41,015 nt of DNA from an uncultured Bacilli bacterium (GTDB lineage: Bacteria > Bacillota_I > Bacilli_A > RF39 > UBA660): the NCBI GenBank assembly GCA_947632405.1, contig CANRPE010000007.1, positions 1 through 41,015 of the forward strand. The letters run 5' to 3'. Shown here piece by piece: positions 18,547-26,414 of this stretch (its first letter is position 1; each line of letters begins with the position of its first letter). The translations under genes and the position numbers were made by a program. Under the pieces are notes generated by a model. It saw only the letters and a list, made by a program, of their open reading frames with translations, had not been told where the DNA came from and did not search any database.

Positions 18547-19488
18547 ATGAAAGAAAGAATAAAAACTATTACAATAATAATATTAATAGTAATGGTGATA
18601 TCAATAAGTGGAGTATACGCAGCAACCATAATATCAAGTATAAATGTAGAGTATAATAATGAAAACTCCAAGTTAGTAGCAGATAATGTTCAAGATGCCA
18701 TAGATGAAGTGTATGATAAAAGTTTTAGTAAAGAATTAATAACAGCATATGAGTATCATGAACAAGAACCAAAATGTATAAATGGCGAAGAAAAAACATG
18801 TATTAAAACAGATTGCTACAAAAAAGGTAAAACATGTACTCAAGGAACAGTTATAAAATACTATGTAAATGATAGTGAATTTCATTATTTTTATGTATTA
18901 AGAGATAACGGAACAATAATAACAATGCAACAAAGAGAAAATACCATAAGAAATATAGCATGGCATGCAGAAAGTAATGATAATACAAAAGGACCAACTA
19001 CTGTTTTACCAGCCTTAGAACAAGCAACTTCAACGTGGGTAAATGTAAATGTACTAGAATATGAACCTGGAGTAACGACATTATATGAAAATGCATATAC
19101 AGGTTGTTCAACAACAGAAGACTATAAAATAAAATGCGAAACAAATACATATACAAATTCAGTATTAGGAGTAAGAAAAGCACGAGCTAGAATAATAACA
19201 TCGTTAGAAGCAGTAAATACAGGTTGTTTGACTTATAATAATAAAGCCAATGGCTCATGCCCAGATTGGATGCACAATTATCTATTGAGTTCAAAAAGTT
19301 TTGGTGGCAGCTATAATAATGATACTCGAAATGAAAATGGAGTATGCGATTTTCATTATTGGACCATGTCGGCTCAATTTGGGACTCCTTATGCGTTATC
19401 TGTGATTCGTGAAGGTCAGATAGGTAGTATTGATACTTCTCGGGTTGATGGTGGTGCACGTGCTGTTGTCGAAATAACCAAACCATAA
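18547..19488 (+). CDS. Variable surface protein, paralogue D
   Basis: At 313 aa this member lacks about 19 residues after TGCL that copies A, B, C and F have (the insert that starts like VKKDGATDKTIIPPS in B). Its first ~164 bases are identical to paralogue E. The middle (YTGCSTTEDYKIKCETNTYT) matches paralogue B. It is thus a visible mosaic. The variable segment (19372-19455) encodes AQFGTPYALSVIREGQIGS then IDTSRVDG before GARAVVEITKP. It uses GGG, CGG and GCG codons that are rare elsewhere in the window. Nine-G promoter upstream, own terminator downstream. Confidence 0.8.
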   Translation: MKERIKTITIIILIVMVISISGVYAATIISSINVEYNNENSKLVADNVQDAIDEVYDKSFSKELITAYEYHEQEPKCINGEEKTCIKTDCYKKGKTCTQGTVIKYYVNDSEFHYFYVLRDNGTIITMQQRENTIRNIAWHAESNDNTKGPTTVLPALEQATSTWVNVNVLEYEPGVTTLYENAYTGCSTTEDYKIKCETNTYTNSVLGVRKARARIITSLEAVNTGCLTYNNKANGSCPDWMHNYLLSSKSFGGSYNNDTRNENGVCDFHYWTMSAQFGTPYALSVIREGQIGSIDTSRVDGGARAVVEITKP

Positions 19489-19511
19489 ATTACACTTCGG
19501 TGTAAATTTTT
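19489..19511 (+). terminator. UUCG-loop terminator after paralogue D
   Basis: TTACAC and GTGTAA form a perfect 6-bp stem around TTCG; the outermost pair of the other copies is lost. A T-run follows. Confidence 0.72.
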
Positions 19512-19512
19512 C

Positions 19513-19543
19513 TTGCAAAATTACAAACGGGGGGGGGTATAAT
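19513..19543 (+). promoter_or_regulatory. Promoter with nine-G tract (paralogue E)
   Basis: TTGCAA (19513-19518), 19-nt spacer with nine G (19529-19537), TATAAT (19538-19543). Confidence 0.8.
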
Positions 19544-19575
19544 AATCTTAGATAAATAAAAATAGGTGATCTAGG

Positions 19576-20502
19576 ATGAAAGAAAGAATAAAAACTATTA
19601 CAATAATAATATTAATAGTAATGGTGATATCAATAAGTGGAGTATACGCAGCAACCATAATATCAAGTATAAATGTAGAGTATAATAATGAAAACTCCAA
19701 GTTAGTAGCAGATAATGTTCAAGATGCCATAGATGAAGTATATAAAAAAGCTAGTGAAAGTAAAGCTCCTCAACCAAAAAATGAAAATATAAAAGCAATG
19801 TATTATTATGATGAAAATAAGGAATCAAAAGACTTTTGTGTAACAGGTGATGAAAAAACATGTAAAGTTAATACTTGTTATTTAAATAATACAGAAGGAA
19901 GTTGTTCACCTGGAACAATAGTAGAATATATGGTAAATGAACAAGATAAAATAAGATTTCATGTAGTGCATGATGATGGTAGTACATTAACATTACAAAG
20001 TCAAAAAAATACACTAAATAGTGTAAAATGGTACGATGGAGAAAATAGTGATCAAGGAACAGTTACTGCATTAACAATTCTAGAAAATACTACAAGTAAT
20101 TGGATGAATGTTAATACGTTGGATTATTCTATAAGTGATGATACTTCATCTTTAGGTTATTCTGGATGTGATTATGAATTCGGTATTAATTGTAATAATG
20201 TACAATATAAATTAGAAAATAAAACGGGAAAATCAAGAATGATAACTGTTCAAGAAACATCTACAGTTGGATGCAACAATCATCATAAATCTTGCCCGAT
20301 ATGGATGTATAATTATTTAAATAGTTCAACAAATTATGGTGGAACCAAAAATGAAGATAGCGCAACAGGTTATTGGACGTTGAATGTTTTGAATAGTAGT
20401 ACAAATCATATATTAATTGCACATCAAAATGGTAATATAGGTTATGTTGTTAAAAATATGGAATATGGTGCACGAGCAGTAGTAGAAATAACAAAATCAT
20501 AA
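19576..20502 (+). CDS. Divergent variable surface protein, paralogue E (chimera)
   Basis: This 308-aa member has residues 1-56 identical to paralogue D (and the first ~80 bases identical to F as well). After AIDEVY it switches abruptly to a different body: KKASESKAPQPKNENIKAMY, then CVTGDEKTCKVNTCYLNN. The body keeps the same architecture: a Cys cluster, a YMVNEQDKIRFHVVHDDGS strand, SRMITVQE, SCPIWMYNYLNSS, YWTLN and GARAVVEITKS. It looks like an old family variant fitted to a shared promoter and signal by recombination at the start of the gene. The variable tail (20376-20465) differs from all others. Confidence 0.8.
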   Translation: MKERIKTITIIILIVMVISISGVYAATIISSINVEYNNENSKLVADNVQDAIDEVYKKASESKAPQPKNENIKAMYYYDENKESKDFCVTGDEKTCKVNTCYLNNTEGSCSPGTIVEYMVNEQDKIRFHVVHDDGSTLTLQSQKNTLNSVKWYDGENSDQGTVTALTILENTTSNWMNVNTLDYSISDDTSSLGYSGCDYEFGINCNNVQYKLENKTGKSRMITVQETSTVGCNNHHKSCPIWMYNYLNSSTNYGGTKNEDSATGYWTLNVLNSSTNHILIAHQNGNIGYVVKNMEYGARAVVEITKS

Positions 20503-20525
20503 ATTGCATTTCGGTGTAATTTTTT
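20503..20525 (+). terminator. UUCG-loop terminator after paralogue E
   Basis: ATTGCAT, TTCG, GTGTAAT (two wobble pairs), then T-run; starts cartridge 20503-20589. Confidence 0.72.
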
Positions 20526-20526
20526 C

Positions 20527-20557
20527 TTGCAAAATCATAAACGGGGGGGGGTATAAT
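20527..20557 (+). promoter_or_regulatory. Promoter with nine-G tract (paralogue F)
   Basis: TTGCAA (20527-20532), 19-nt spacer with nine G (20543-20551), TATAAT (20552-20557). Confidence 0.8.
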
Positions 20558-20589
20558 AATCTTAGATAAATAAAAATAGGTGATCTAGG

Positions 20590-21588
20590 ATGAAAGAAAG
20601 AATAAAAACTATTACAATAATAATATTAATAGTAATGGTGATATCAATAAGTGGAGTATATGCAGCAACTATAATCTCAAGTATAAATGTTGGATATAGT
20701 AATGAAAGCTCAAAGCTAGTAGCAGATAATGTTCAAGATGCAATAGATGAAGTATATGATAAAAGTTTTTCAAAAACTACAATAACAGCTTATGAATATA
20801 GTGAGCAAGAACCAAAATGTATAAATGGCGAAGAAAAAACATGTATTAAAACAGACTGTTATAAAAAAGGAAAAACATGTAAACAAGGAACAGTAATAAA
20901 ATATTATGTCAAAGAAAATGAATATCATTACTTTTACGTTTTACGTGATGATGGAACAAAGATAACTATGCAACAAAGAGAAAATACCATAAGGAATATA
21001 CCATGGCATGCAGGAGAAAATGCTAATAGAGAAGGTCCAACTACAGTATTACCAGCCTTAGAACAAGCAACTTCAACCTGGGTAAATGTAAATGTACTAG
21101 AATATGAGCCAGGGGTAACTAATTTATATGAAAATGCTTATACAGGTTGTACATATATAGCAAGTGAAACTTCTGATTATAAAATAAGATGCGAAACAAA
21201 TACATATACAAATTCAGTATTAGGAACAAGAAAAGCTAGAGCCAGAATGATAACAGCACTAGAAGCATCAGCAACAGGATGTTTAGTATATAAAGATGGA
21301 GCAACAGATAGTAGAGTTATTCAACCAAGTATAAATTCAAATAATCAAGGTTCATGCCCAGATTTTATGCATAATTATTTATATAGTTCAAAAAGTTTTG
21401 GTGGAAGCTATAACAATGATACAGTAAATGAAAATGGAGTATATGATAATGGTTATTGGACCATGTCGGCATATTTAAGTAGTACTTTTCAGGCATGGAG
21501 TGTATATCGTGGTGGTCATTTGAACTGCAGTACTATTACTCTTACTCTTAGTGGTGCACGAGCAGTCGTCGAAATAACCAAACCATAA
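20590..21588 (+). CDS. Variable surface protein, paralogue F (last of the array)
   Basis: The 332-aa member shares its signal peptide with D and E (MKERIKTITIIILIVMVISI) but returns to the A/C-type block SSINVGYSNESSKLVADNVQ afterward, another mosaic junction near base 80 of the gene. The Cys motif is CINGEEKTC with DCYKKGKTCKQG; RKARARMITALEA and SCPDFMHNYL follow. The variable segment (21459-21550) encodes AYLSSTFQAWSVYRGGHLN and CSTITLTLS before GARAVVEITKP. About 20 of 30 codons there end in T, including eight consecutive codons (AGT ACT ATT ACT CTT ACT CTT AGT) that differ mainly in their first two positions. Confidence 0.8.
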   Translation: MKERIKTITIIILIVMVISISGVYAATIISSINVGYSNESSKLVADNVQDAIDEVYDKSFSKTTITAYEYSEQEPKCINGEEKTCIKTDCYKKGKTCKQGTVIKYYVKENEYHYFYVLRDDGTKITMQQRENTIRNIPWHAGENANREGPTTVLPALEQATSTWVNVNVLEYEPGVTNLYENAYTGCTYIASETSDYKIRCETNTYTNSVLGTRKARARMITALEASATGCLVYKDGATDSRVIQPSINSNNQGSCPDFMHNYLYSSKSFGGSYNNDTVNENGVYDNGYWTMSAYLSSTFQAWSVYRGGHLNCSTITLTLSGARAVVEITKP

Positions 21589-21631
21589 ATTATACTTCGG
21601 TGTAACATAATGCTTTATATATAATAAAGCA
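21589..21631 (+). other. Decayed terminator hairpin at array end plus second hairpin
   Basis: ATTATAC-TTCG-GTGTAAC keeps the family hairpin but has lost the T-run and promoter half. It is followed by an 8-bp hairpin (TGCTTTAT/ATAAAGCA, 21611-21631), also without a T-run. The cartridge series ends here. Confidence 0.5.
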
Positions 21632-21640
21632 GTTATAGTA

Positions 21641-21668
21641 TTGAATTTAAAGACTGATATTTTATAAT
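21641..21668 (+). promoter_or_regulatory. Promoter of the LysM/peptidoglycan-binding operon
   Basis: TTGAAT (21641-21646) and TATAAT (21663-21668), 16-nt spacer, no G-tract. Confidence 0.65.
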
Positions 21669-21696
21669 TCTTTTTCATATACTTTTATGAGGTGAT

Positions 21697-22386
21697 ATGG
21701 TGAAAGAATATACTGTAGAAGCAGGAGATACTTTATATGGAATAGCTAAACAATTTGGAACATGTGTTGCTGAAATAAAAAAACTTAATAATTTAGTAAA
21801 TGATTCTATTACAGTAGGACAAGTTTTAAAAATTAAAGAAGATACGGATCCTCTTACCTATACTGTGCAAAAAGGTGATAGTTTATATTCAATAAGTAAA
21901 AAGTTTAATATTCCAGTTTTAGAGTTAATGAAACTTAATAATATTACTAGTACTGTTTTAGATATTGGACAAGTATTAGTATTAGTAGATGATATGGAGC
22001 AAGAAAGTAATGGGATTATTTTTATGCCTATTTATGAGGATTATGAAGTTCAAAAAGGTGATAATATCTATTCTATTGCTCAAAAATTTAATACTACCGT
22101 AGACCAGATAAGGCAAGATAATAATTTGACGTCTGATTCATTGAGTATAGGTCAAATTTTGAAAATTAAAGTTGGAGAAGATGTTTTTGGTATAGAAGAA
22201 TGCTATGGTACTGGTTATGATGATTTAGAAAATAATTATATAACTTATACTGTGCAAAAAGGTGATAGTTTGTATTCTATTGCTGAGAAATTTAATACAA
22301 ATGTGGAACAATTAAAAAAGCTTAATAATTTAACAAATACTGAATTAAGTTTAGGTCAAGTACTAAAAATAAAGGAGGTTAGTTAA
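21697..22386 (+). CDS. Four-LysM-domain protein
   Basis: The 229-aa protein is made almost entirely of four LysM repeats (about residues 4-48, 53-97, 111-155, 183-227). Each carries the core pattern YxVxxGDxLYxIAxxF...LNNL...IxxGQxLKI. LysM binds N-acetylglucosamine in peptidoglycan or related glycans. There is no signal peptide: the first repeat starts at residue 4. A cell-wall role therefore needs leaderless export, mother-cell or spore-type assembly (as for SafA), or lysis. It is first in a three-gene operon; its TAA overlaps the next ATG. Confidence 0.9.
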   Translation: MVKEYTVEAGDTLYGIAKQFGTCVAEIKKLNNLVNDSITVGQVLKIKEDTDPLTYTVQKGDSLYSISKKFNIPVLELMKLNNITSTVLDIGQVLVLVDDMEQESNGIIFMPIYEDYEVQKGDNIYSIAQKFNTTVDQIRQDNNLTSDSLSIGQILKIKVGEDVFGIEECYGTGYDDLENNYITYTVQKGDSLYSIAEKFNTNVEQLKKLNNLTNTELSLGQVLKIKEVS

Positions 22387-22784
22387 TGAATAATATTACT
22401 TTAGAAGATTTTAAAAAGTTACCACAATATCAGACTTTTCTTCAAGAAAATCCTAGTACTGGAATTTTAAAGGTTCAAGTTTTTACAGCAGATCAAGCAA
22501 TTCCTCTTGCAAATACACAAATCTATATTACTAAAAAAATAGGTAATTATAATGTATTGTTTTATGAAGGTATCACTGATTCTAGTGGAATTATAGATAA
22601 TATTAAATTACCTGCTCCTTTACCTGATAAGGTTGTTGAAAACTATCAAACTCCTAAATTTACTGTTTATGATTTAATTGCAAGTAATGAAGAATTTAAA
22701 AAAATAAAACAATATGAAGTTTCTATGTTTGGAGATATCAGAGTTTTACAATATGTAAGAATTTCACCTATGGGAGGTGAATAA
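22386..22784 (+). CDS. Small beta-sandwich (carboxypeptidase-regulatory-like) domain protein
   Basis: The 132-aa protein has no signal peptide. The segment GILKVQVFTADQAIPLANTQ ... VLFYEGITDSSGIIDNIKLP has the strand pattern and the T-D-x-x-G-x turn of carboxypeptidase-regulatory/prealbumin-like folds. It is translationally coupled to the LysM gene before it and the SpoIID-like gene after it. It is probably a structural partner of these wall-binding proteins. The fold call is by pattern; function is unknown. Confidence 0.6.
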   Translation: MNNITLEDFKKLPQYQTFLQENPSTGILKVQVFTADQAIPLANTQIYITKKIGNYNVLFYEGITDSSGIIDNIKLPAPLPDKVVENYQTPKFTVYDLIASNEEFKKIKQYEVSMFGDIRVLQYVRISPMGGE

Positions 22785-22785
22785 A

Positions 22786-24141
22786 TTGGCCGAAAATTAT
22801 AGAATTCCTAGAATTCCTACTAATATTGTAGTACATTTAGGAAATCCAACAGATTCAACTGCTAAAAATATTACAGTTCCTTTTCAAGAATATATTAAAA
22901 ATGTTGCAAGTAGTGAAATTTATCCAAATTGGCCAGAGGATGCTATTAAAGCAAATATTTTAGCTCAAATATCGTTTGCACTAAATCGAATTTATAATGA
23001 ATGGTATCCATCACGTGACTATGATTTTGATATTACTTCATCTCCAGCATTTGATCAAAATTTTATAGAAGATCGAGAGTTTTACGAGAATATTTCTAGA
23101 ATTGTTGATAATATTTTTAATAATTATATTGTTAGACAAGGTCAAATTCAACCTCTTTTTGCTACTTATTGTGATGGTAAAAATGCAATATGTGATGGGC
23201 TTTCTCAGTGGGGAAGTGTTGATTTAGCTAATCAAGGCAAATCACCGCAAGAAATATTAAAGTATTATTATGGTGATGATATAGATTTTGTTTATAATGC
23301 TCCTCTAGCAGCTAATGTTGAATCATATCCAGGTTTTCCTATTCAAGTTGGAACTGCAGGAGATATGGTAGTCGAAATAAAAAGACAATTAAATCGAATT
23401 AGACAAAATTATCCAGCGATTCCTTTAAATAATGATGATGAATATTTTACAGTAGAAACAGAAAATAGTGTTAAAACATTTCAAAATATCTTTAATTTAG
23501 AAGCTACAGGAATTGTTGATAAATCTACATGGTATAAGATTAAATATATATATAATAGTGTCAAAAGAATAGCAGATTTAAATTCAGAAGGAATTAGTAA
23601 AGAAGAAGCAGAACTTTTATATGATACAGAACTTGAGTATTTAGATACGGGGATTTATATAAGATTGCTTCACTATTTATTAAGAACAATTGCTTATTTT
23701 GATGATGATATTCCATTCCTTGGTAAGGTTGGTAATACTGTTTTTGATGAAAATACAGTTAAAATGGTATTAGCTTTTCAAAAGAAATATGGTCTACCTA
23801 TTACTGGAGTAGTAGATAAATATACTTGGGCTAAATTAAAAGATGTTTACAATGAAGTAATTAATATGATTCCAGAACAATATTTAAATTATGTTGATAA
23901 ATTTTATGGAGGCAGAATTTTAACTAAAGGAACAGTAGGCGAAGATGTTAGAAGATTACAGAAATTTTTACTTAAAATATGTAAAAATAAAAAAAATATT
24001 CCAGGTGTTAGGGTAACTGGAACATTTGATGATTTAACAGAAATGTCTGTAAAAAAACTTCAAGAATTATTACAATTGCCAGTAAATGGTATTGTTGGTG
24101 CAAGTACTTGGAATGATATAGTTACATATTCCGAAAATTAG
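22786..24141 (+). CDS. SpoIID-like domain with three peptidoglycan-binding repeats
   Basis: The 451-aa protein most likely starts at TTG 22786, five bases after GGGAGGTGA; the in-frame GTG at 22777 lies inside that site. The N-terminal third has the SpoIID/LytB pattern: VPFQEYIKNVASSEIYPNWP, EDAIKANILAQISFALNR, then SQWGSVDLANQGKSPQEILK with YYYGDDI. SpoIID is a lytic transglycosylase or amidase enhancer of sporulation. Three PG_binding_1 repeats follow (about 185-245, 275-345, 375-450), each with the Gxxxx(V)xxLQ/F...TGxVDxxTW pattern. There is no signal peptide. With the LysM partner it suggests a wall or spore-cortex-like complex. The SpoIID call is by pattern, and its catalytic Glu assignment is uncertain. 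Confidence 0.7.
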   Translation: MAENYRIPRIPTNIVVHLGNPTDSTAKNITVPFQEYIKNVASSEIYPNWPEDAIKANILAQISFALNRIYNEWYPSRDYDFDITSSPAFDQNFIEDREFYENISRIVDNIFNNYIVRQGQIQPLFATYCDGKNAICDGLSQWGSVDLANQGKSPQEILKYYYGDDIDFVYNAPLAANVESYPGFPIQVGTAGDMVVEIKRQLNRIRQNYPAIPLNNDDEYFTVETENSVKTFQNIFNLEATGIVDKSTWYKIKYIYNSVKRIADLNSEGISKEEAELLYDTELEYLDTGIYIRLLHYLLRTIAYFDDDIPFLGKVGNTVFDENTVKMVLAFQKKYGLPITGVVDKYTWAKLKDVYNEVINMIPEQYLNYVDKFYGGRILTKGTVGEDVRRLQKFLLKICKNKKNIPGVRVTGTFDDLTEMSVKKLQELLQLPVNGIVGASTWNDIVTYSEN

Positions 24142-24164
24142 CACTCACTATTGACAAGTGCTAA
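24138..24164 (+). promoter_or_regulatory. CIRCE operator (HrcA site)
   Basis: TTAGCACTC - 9 nt - AAGTGCTAA is one base from the consensus TTAGCACTC-N9-GAGTGCTAA. It covers the stop codon of the preceding gene and the -35 box of clpB, so bound HrcA would block RNA polymerase. hrcA itself is not in the window. Confidence 0.93.
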
Positions 24165-24178
24165 AATAAGTGTATAAT
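24151..24178 (+). promoter_or_regulatory. clpB sigma-A promoter within CIRCE
   Basis: Perfect TTGACA (24151-24156), 16-nt spacer, perfect TATAAT (24173-24178). Confidence 0.88.
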
Positions 24179-24200
24179 ACATATTTAAGGGGTGATAAAT

Positions 24201-26312
24201 ATGTATGGATATCAAGAAGAAAATGAAAATGAAAATGTTTTAGAAAAATATGGTCGAAATATTACAGAAGATGTTAAAAAAGGTAAAATAGATCCTGTAA
24301 TTGGTAGAGATGAAGAAATTAGAGGTATAACTAGAATATTATCTAGAAAAACAAAAAATAATCCTGTTTTAATAGGAGAAGCAGGTGTTGGTAAAACAGC
24401 AATTGTAGAAGGTTTAGCTCAACGTATTAGTCGTGGCGATGTTCCTGAGTCTTTAAAAAATAAGACAATTTGGGAACTTGATTTAGCTGCATTAGTAGCT
24501 GGAGCTAAATTTCGTGGTGAATTTGAAGAAAGATTAAAAAAAGTATTAACAGAAGTCAAAAAAAGTGAAGGTAATATTATTATGTTTATTGATGAAATTC
24601 ATACTATAGTTGGAACTGGAAATACTGAAGGTAGTATGGATGTATCAAATATTTTAAAGCCAATGCTTGCTCGTGGTGAAATTCATTTAATTGGAGCAAC
24701 AACTTTAAATGAATATCGTATGTATATTGAAAAAGATGGTGCTTTAGAAAGAAGATTTCAAAAAATTAAAGTAAATGAACCAACTGTTGAAGATACTATT
24801 ACAATTTTAAGAGGATTAAAAGAAAGATTTGAAATTCATCATGGTGTAACTATTAAAGATCAAGCCTTAATTTCTGCAGCTACACTATCTAATCGCTATA
24901 TTACAGATAGATATTTACCAGATAAAGCTATTGATTTAGTAGACGAAGCTTGTGCTACAATTCGTGTGCAAATGGATTCTGTTCCAACTTCACTAGATCA
25001 ATTAACTAGAAATATTATGAGATTACAAATTGAAAAAGAAGCAATTAAAAAAGAAAAAGATGAAATTTCTAGAAAAAGAAAAGAAAAAATTGATGAACAA
25101 CTAGAACAACTAAAAATAAAAGAAAAAGAATTAAAAAATAATTGGAATCAAGAAAAAAATTTAAATCAAGAGATTAAAGAATTAAAAGAAAAAATAGAGA
25201 AAGCAAAATTTGATTTAGAGCAAGCAGAAAATAGTTATGATTTAGAAAATGCAGCTATTTTAAAACATGGAACAATTCCCAAATTAGAAAAAGAATTGGA
25301 AACTAAGAGAAATTTAAGTAAAAATAAATTATTAAGTGATGTTGTTACTTCTGATGATATTGCTGTAGTAATTTCTAAATGGACAAATATTCCTGTTACT
25401 AAATTGATGAGTAGTGAAAAGGAAAAACTAATTCATTTAGAGGATAACATGAAAAAAAGGGTAATAGGACAAGATCAAGCAATTTCTTCAGTGGCTTCTT
25501 CTATTTTAAAAAGTAGAAGTGGAATTAAAGATCCAAATCGTCCAATTGGCTCATTTATGTTTTTAGGACCAACTGGTGTTGGAAAAACCGAAGTTGCTAA
25601 GACACTAGCATATGAATTATTTGATGATGAACATCATATGGTAAGAATTGATATGAGTGAGTATATGGAAAAATTTTCAGTATCTAGATTAATTGGTTCT
25701 CCTCCAGGATATATTGGTTATGAAGAAGGTGGACAATTAACAGAGGCTGTTAGAAGAAATCCTTATAGTATAGTTTTATTTGATGAAATTGAAAAAGCTC
25801 ACCCAGAAGTTTTAAATCTATTACTTCAAATATTGGATGATGGACGAATTACTGATTCTAATGGAAGAACAGTAGATTTTAAAAATACGATTATTATTAT
25901 GACCTCTAATGTAGGAAGTGAACATATTTTAGATGGAAATACAAATTTAGTAACAAATGAATTAAAAAATTATTTTAGACCAGAGTTTTTAAATAGAATT
26001 GATGAAATTATTATTTTTGATTTCTTAAAAGAAGATGCCATTTCAAAAATACTAGATAAAATTATAAAAGAAATTGAAATAAGACTTGCTCATTTAAATA
26101 TACATATTGATTTATCAGACAAGGCTAAAGAACAATTGATTAAGCAAGGTTATGATATTCATTTTGGAGCAAGACCATTAAAACGTGAAGTTAGTAGGGT
26201 AGTAGAAACTAAGCTTGCAAAAATGATTATTAATGATGAAATTAAAGAAAATTCAACAGTTTCAATTGATTATAAAAATCCTGAATTTATAATAAGTACT
26301 AAAAGATGTTAG
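24201..26312 (+). CDS. clpB: ClpB-type disaggregase lacking the N-terminal domain
   Basis: The 703-aa AAA+ chaperone (ATG 24201; the GTG at 24192 lies in the ribosome site GGGGTGAT) remodels aggregated proteins with DnaK. First ATPase domain: [18 protein letters not shown]. The M-domain coiled coil spans about 265-390 ([17 protein letters not shown] onward). Second ATPase domain: [48 protein letters not shown]. An M-domain and no recognisable ClpP-docking IGF loop favour ClpB over ClpC. The ~140-residue Clp_N domain is absent: the protein begins about 15 residues before the first AAA domain, like the short ClpB isoform of other bacteria. CIRCE control implies heat-shock induction. Confidence 0.93.
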   Translation: MYGYQEENENENVLEKYGRNITEDVKKGKIDPVIGRDEEIRGITRILSRKTKNNPVLIGEAGVGKTAIVEGLAQRISRGDVPESLKNKTIWELDLAALVAGAKFRGEFEERLKKVLTEVKKSEGNIIMFIDEIHTIVGTGNTEGSMDVSNILKPMLARGEIHLIGATTLNEYRMYIEKDGALERRFQKIKVNEPTVEDTITILRGLKERFEIHHGVTIKDQALISAATLSNRYITDRYLPDKAIDLVDEACATIRVQMDSVPTSLDQLTRNIMRLQIEKEAIKKEKDEISRKRKEKIDEQLEQLKIKEKELKNNWNQEKNLNQEIKELKEKIEKAKFDLEQAENSYDLENAAILKHGTIPKLEKELETKRNLSKNKLLSDVVTSDDIAVVISKWTNIPVTKLMSSEKEKLIHLEDNMKKRVIGQDQAISSVASSILKSRSGIKDPNRPIGSFMFLGPTGVGKTEVAKTLAYELFDDEHHMVRIDMSEYMEKFSVSRLIGSPPGYIGYEEGGQLTEAVRRNPYSIVLFDEIEKAHPEVLNLLLQILDDGRITDSNGRTVDFKNTIIIMTSNVGSEHILDGNTNLVTNELKNYFRPEFLNRIDEIIIFDFLKEDAISKILDKIIKEIEIRLAHLNIHIDLSDKAKEQLIKQGYDIHFGARPLKREVSRVVETKLAKMIINDEIKENSTVSIDYKNPEFIISTKRC

Positions 26313-26331
26313 TTTAAAACATCTTTTTCTT
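26302..26331 (+). terminator. clpB terminator
   Basis: AAAGATGTT and AACATCTTT, 7-nt loop, then T-rich tract; the clpB stop lies within the stem-loop. Confidence 0.88.
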
Positions 26332-26414
26332 GTTTTTTTTTAATTTTTTTGTTGTTTCTTGAAAAAAAATATGTTATCATGTAAATGATAGAATAAAAAT
26401 AGGTGGTGTGTGAT

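Noticed and set aside
17374-20589. CRISPR-like array of 87-bp repeats
   Set aside because: The repeat units are promoters and terminators and the intervening sequences are ~1-kb protein genes.
21589-21696. Riboswitch before the LysM operon
   Set aside because: Only a leftover cartridge hairpin and one AU-rich stem are visible; the promoter lies after them, so they are not in the operon leader.
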